A DNA stretch of 64,000 nt from Progne subis subis. Lineage: Eukaryota; Chordata; Aves; Passeriformes; Hirundinidae. The notes under the pieces are model-generated. The model worked only from the letters and a program-made list of their open reading frames with translations. It was not told where the DNA came from and searched no databases. The DNA is taken from positions 3,472,001-3,536,000 of the forward strand of contig JAKJHU010000039.1 of assembly GCA_022316685.1 (NCBI GenBank), given 5' to 3'. Every line of letters begins with the position of its first letter. The first letter of the stretch is position 1. Shown here one piece after another: positions 62,913 to 64,000 of the stretch. A program made the translations under genes and the position numbers.

Positions 62913-64000
62913 AAAGAAACATAAGCAAAAGAAATCTAAGATATTTGGCTTGCAGAATAGGCCTTTCTATTTTTAGAGACTGCCAATGGCAGATGAAAAT
63001 GCCATTTTTCCTTGCCACAGAAGATCAGGTTGGGAGCACAAGGAACTTATGAGAATACAAGATAAATGAATCCTCCTTTCCTCACCCAGACCCTGGCACA
63101 GTACCCCAGTAAGTCCCCAAATTATACCCAGGCCTTCTGAATGGGAAAAATAAGGCCAACATCAGGACTTTTAAACCAGAGCAGTGCCATTTCTGGGTCT
63201 CTTCAGTACCCATCTATGCAGCTCTGGAAGAACCTACAAGCCAGAAAGCTGAAATGACAGTTTCCACACTGACACAAGCAATAATTGACTAGAGTAATAA
63301 GTGGCAGTGCTCTCATGGCCTTGGTGGGGCTGAGATTAGGCAATGTCCAGACACAAGGAGAGGGGAATGAACTAGATCGCATTTGATCTGATGATGGAAC
63401 ATGCTAAAAATACTTCTTTTACTTAAACTTTAAAGATCCAAAACCCATTAAATATTTCAGTCCTTCCTCTCTCCATTTAACAGGTTTGAGGTCCTTATGC
63501 ATCTCCTTTGTTGAGTACATACAGAAGATAAGAGCAAAGAATAAGTAACAAAAGAAAAGGGGTGAAATAAAAGGGGGGAAGTACATTTCAGACTGTGTCT
63601 GCTTGCTCAGCTAGAAACCAGGCAAGAACACTGTTTCTCCTTGGCAGAAGCAATAAAATAATCAATAAAACTGTAAAGTGTCATTAGATGTTACACGCAT
63701 CAGCCAAGTTCTACAGTATCCATCACTTGATCTTGCATCCCAACATCTCTCTCTGACTCTAAAAAATGCTTTCCCTTGCACCATTGTGTTACGCAACTCA
63801 ATTATTATAAATACTGTTTTTATTTGCATTTACCAATTTTATAGCATTTATTTAGATATTGAGGAGATCTTAAGTATTCAGGACCCAAAGAGTTCTGATT
63901 TTCAAAAACAACACTCAAGAGTCTCCTTTCTACACTCAATTAGATCTCCAAGGCATCGCTTCTTTACGATATCTGGATATCTAAATAAAAACTTAGGGGG

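Larger units (their letters stand above)
57548..64000. other. Unique non-coding sequence
   Basis: About 6.5 kb with no gene recognised. It holds an AT-rich imperfect (TA)n/(ATAC)n patch at about 57660-57710, the phrase GGCCTCAGTTTCACC at 58944-58958 that may be a MIR tail, and the T13/A45 pair at 62815-62909. The longest frame (97 codons at 62759-63052, plus strand) runs through the A45 run and is an artefact. Confidence 0.4.

Noticed and set aside
1..64000. tRNA, rRNA, snRNA genes, CRISPR arrays, bacterial operons
   Set aside because: None seen. The regular features of each are absent by eye, although a covariance-model scan was not possible.

Overview
This window reads as a stretch of a bird nuclear genome, most likely a songbird (passerine). 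It has no bacterial or viral gene organisation and it is AT-rich with few CpGs. Its recognisable repeats are avian: decayed CR1 LINE pieces (reverse-transcriptase codons near 31.0 kb and 54.8 kb, 3'-tail motifs near 12.85, 24.4 and 31.2 kb) and two solo LTR-like blocks of endogenous retroviruses. The assignment rests on remembered family features, not on a search.

I found no complete protein-coding gene and no tRNA or rRNA gene, nor any CRISPR array. Most open frames of 60-150 codons are what AT-rich non-coding DNA gives by chance. The window therefore looks intergenic or like the inside of very long introns. A few segments have good splice-site pairs with an uninterrupted reading frame between them. 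The best is 40505-40664 on the minus strand, which has a pyrimidine-rich acceptor, a GTGAGC donor, several CpGs and a Ser/Arg-rich frame with an RRxS motif. The next are 2601-2691 (minus strand, hydrophobic frame) and 15861-16000 (plus strand). These are candidates only, because pseudo-exons of this quality are common in 64 kb of vertebrate DNA.

Layout: 0-3.3 kb holds an old SINE-like scrap, an 85-bp tandem duplication and one candidate exon. 3.3-3.8 kb is a plus-strand solo LTR. 3.8-10 kb is unique sequence. 10.0-10.3 kb holds an almost pure A/C tract followed by a short G/T tract. 10.3-31 kb is mostly unique, with short CR1 tails. 31.0-31.3 kb is a CR1 reverse-transcriptase fragment interrupted by a second CR1 tail. 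35.2-35.5 kb is a G/T-only tract. 39.65-40 kb is a run of 57 A followed by an A/C tract with long C runs. 40.5-40.7 kb is the best exon candidate. 54.8-55.2 kb is a dead CR1 ORF2 fragment. 57.1-57.5 kb is a minus-strand solo LTR. 62.8-62.9 kb carries facing T13 and A45 homopolymers.

No set of genes works together here. What stands out is the series of long strand-asymmetric A/C or G/T tracts and the possible exons of one or more unidentified genes.
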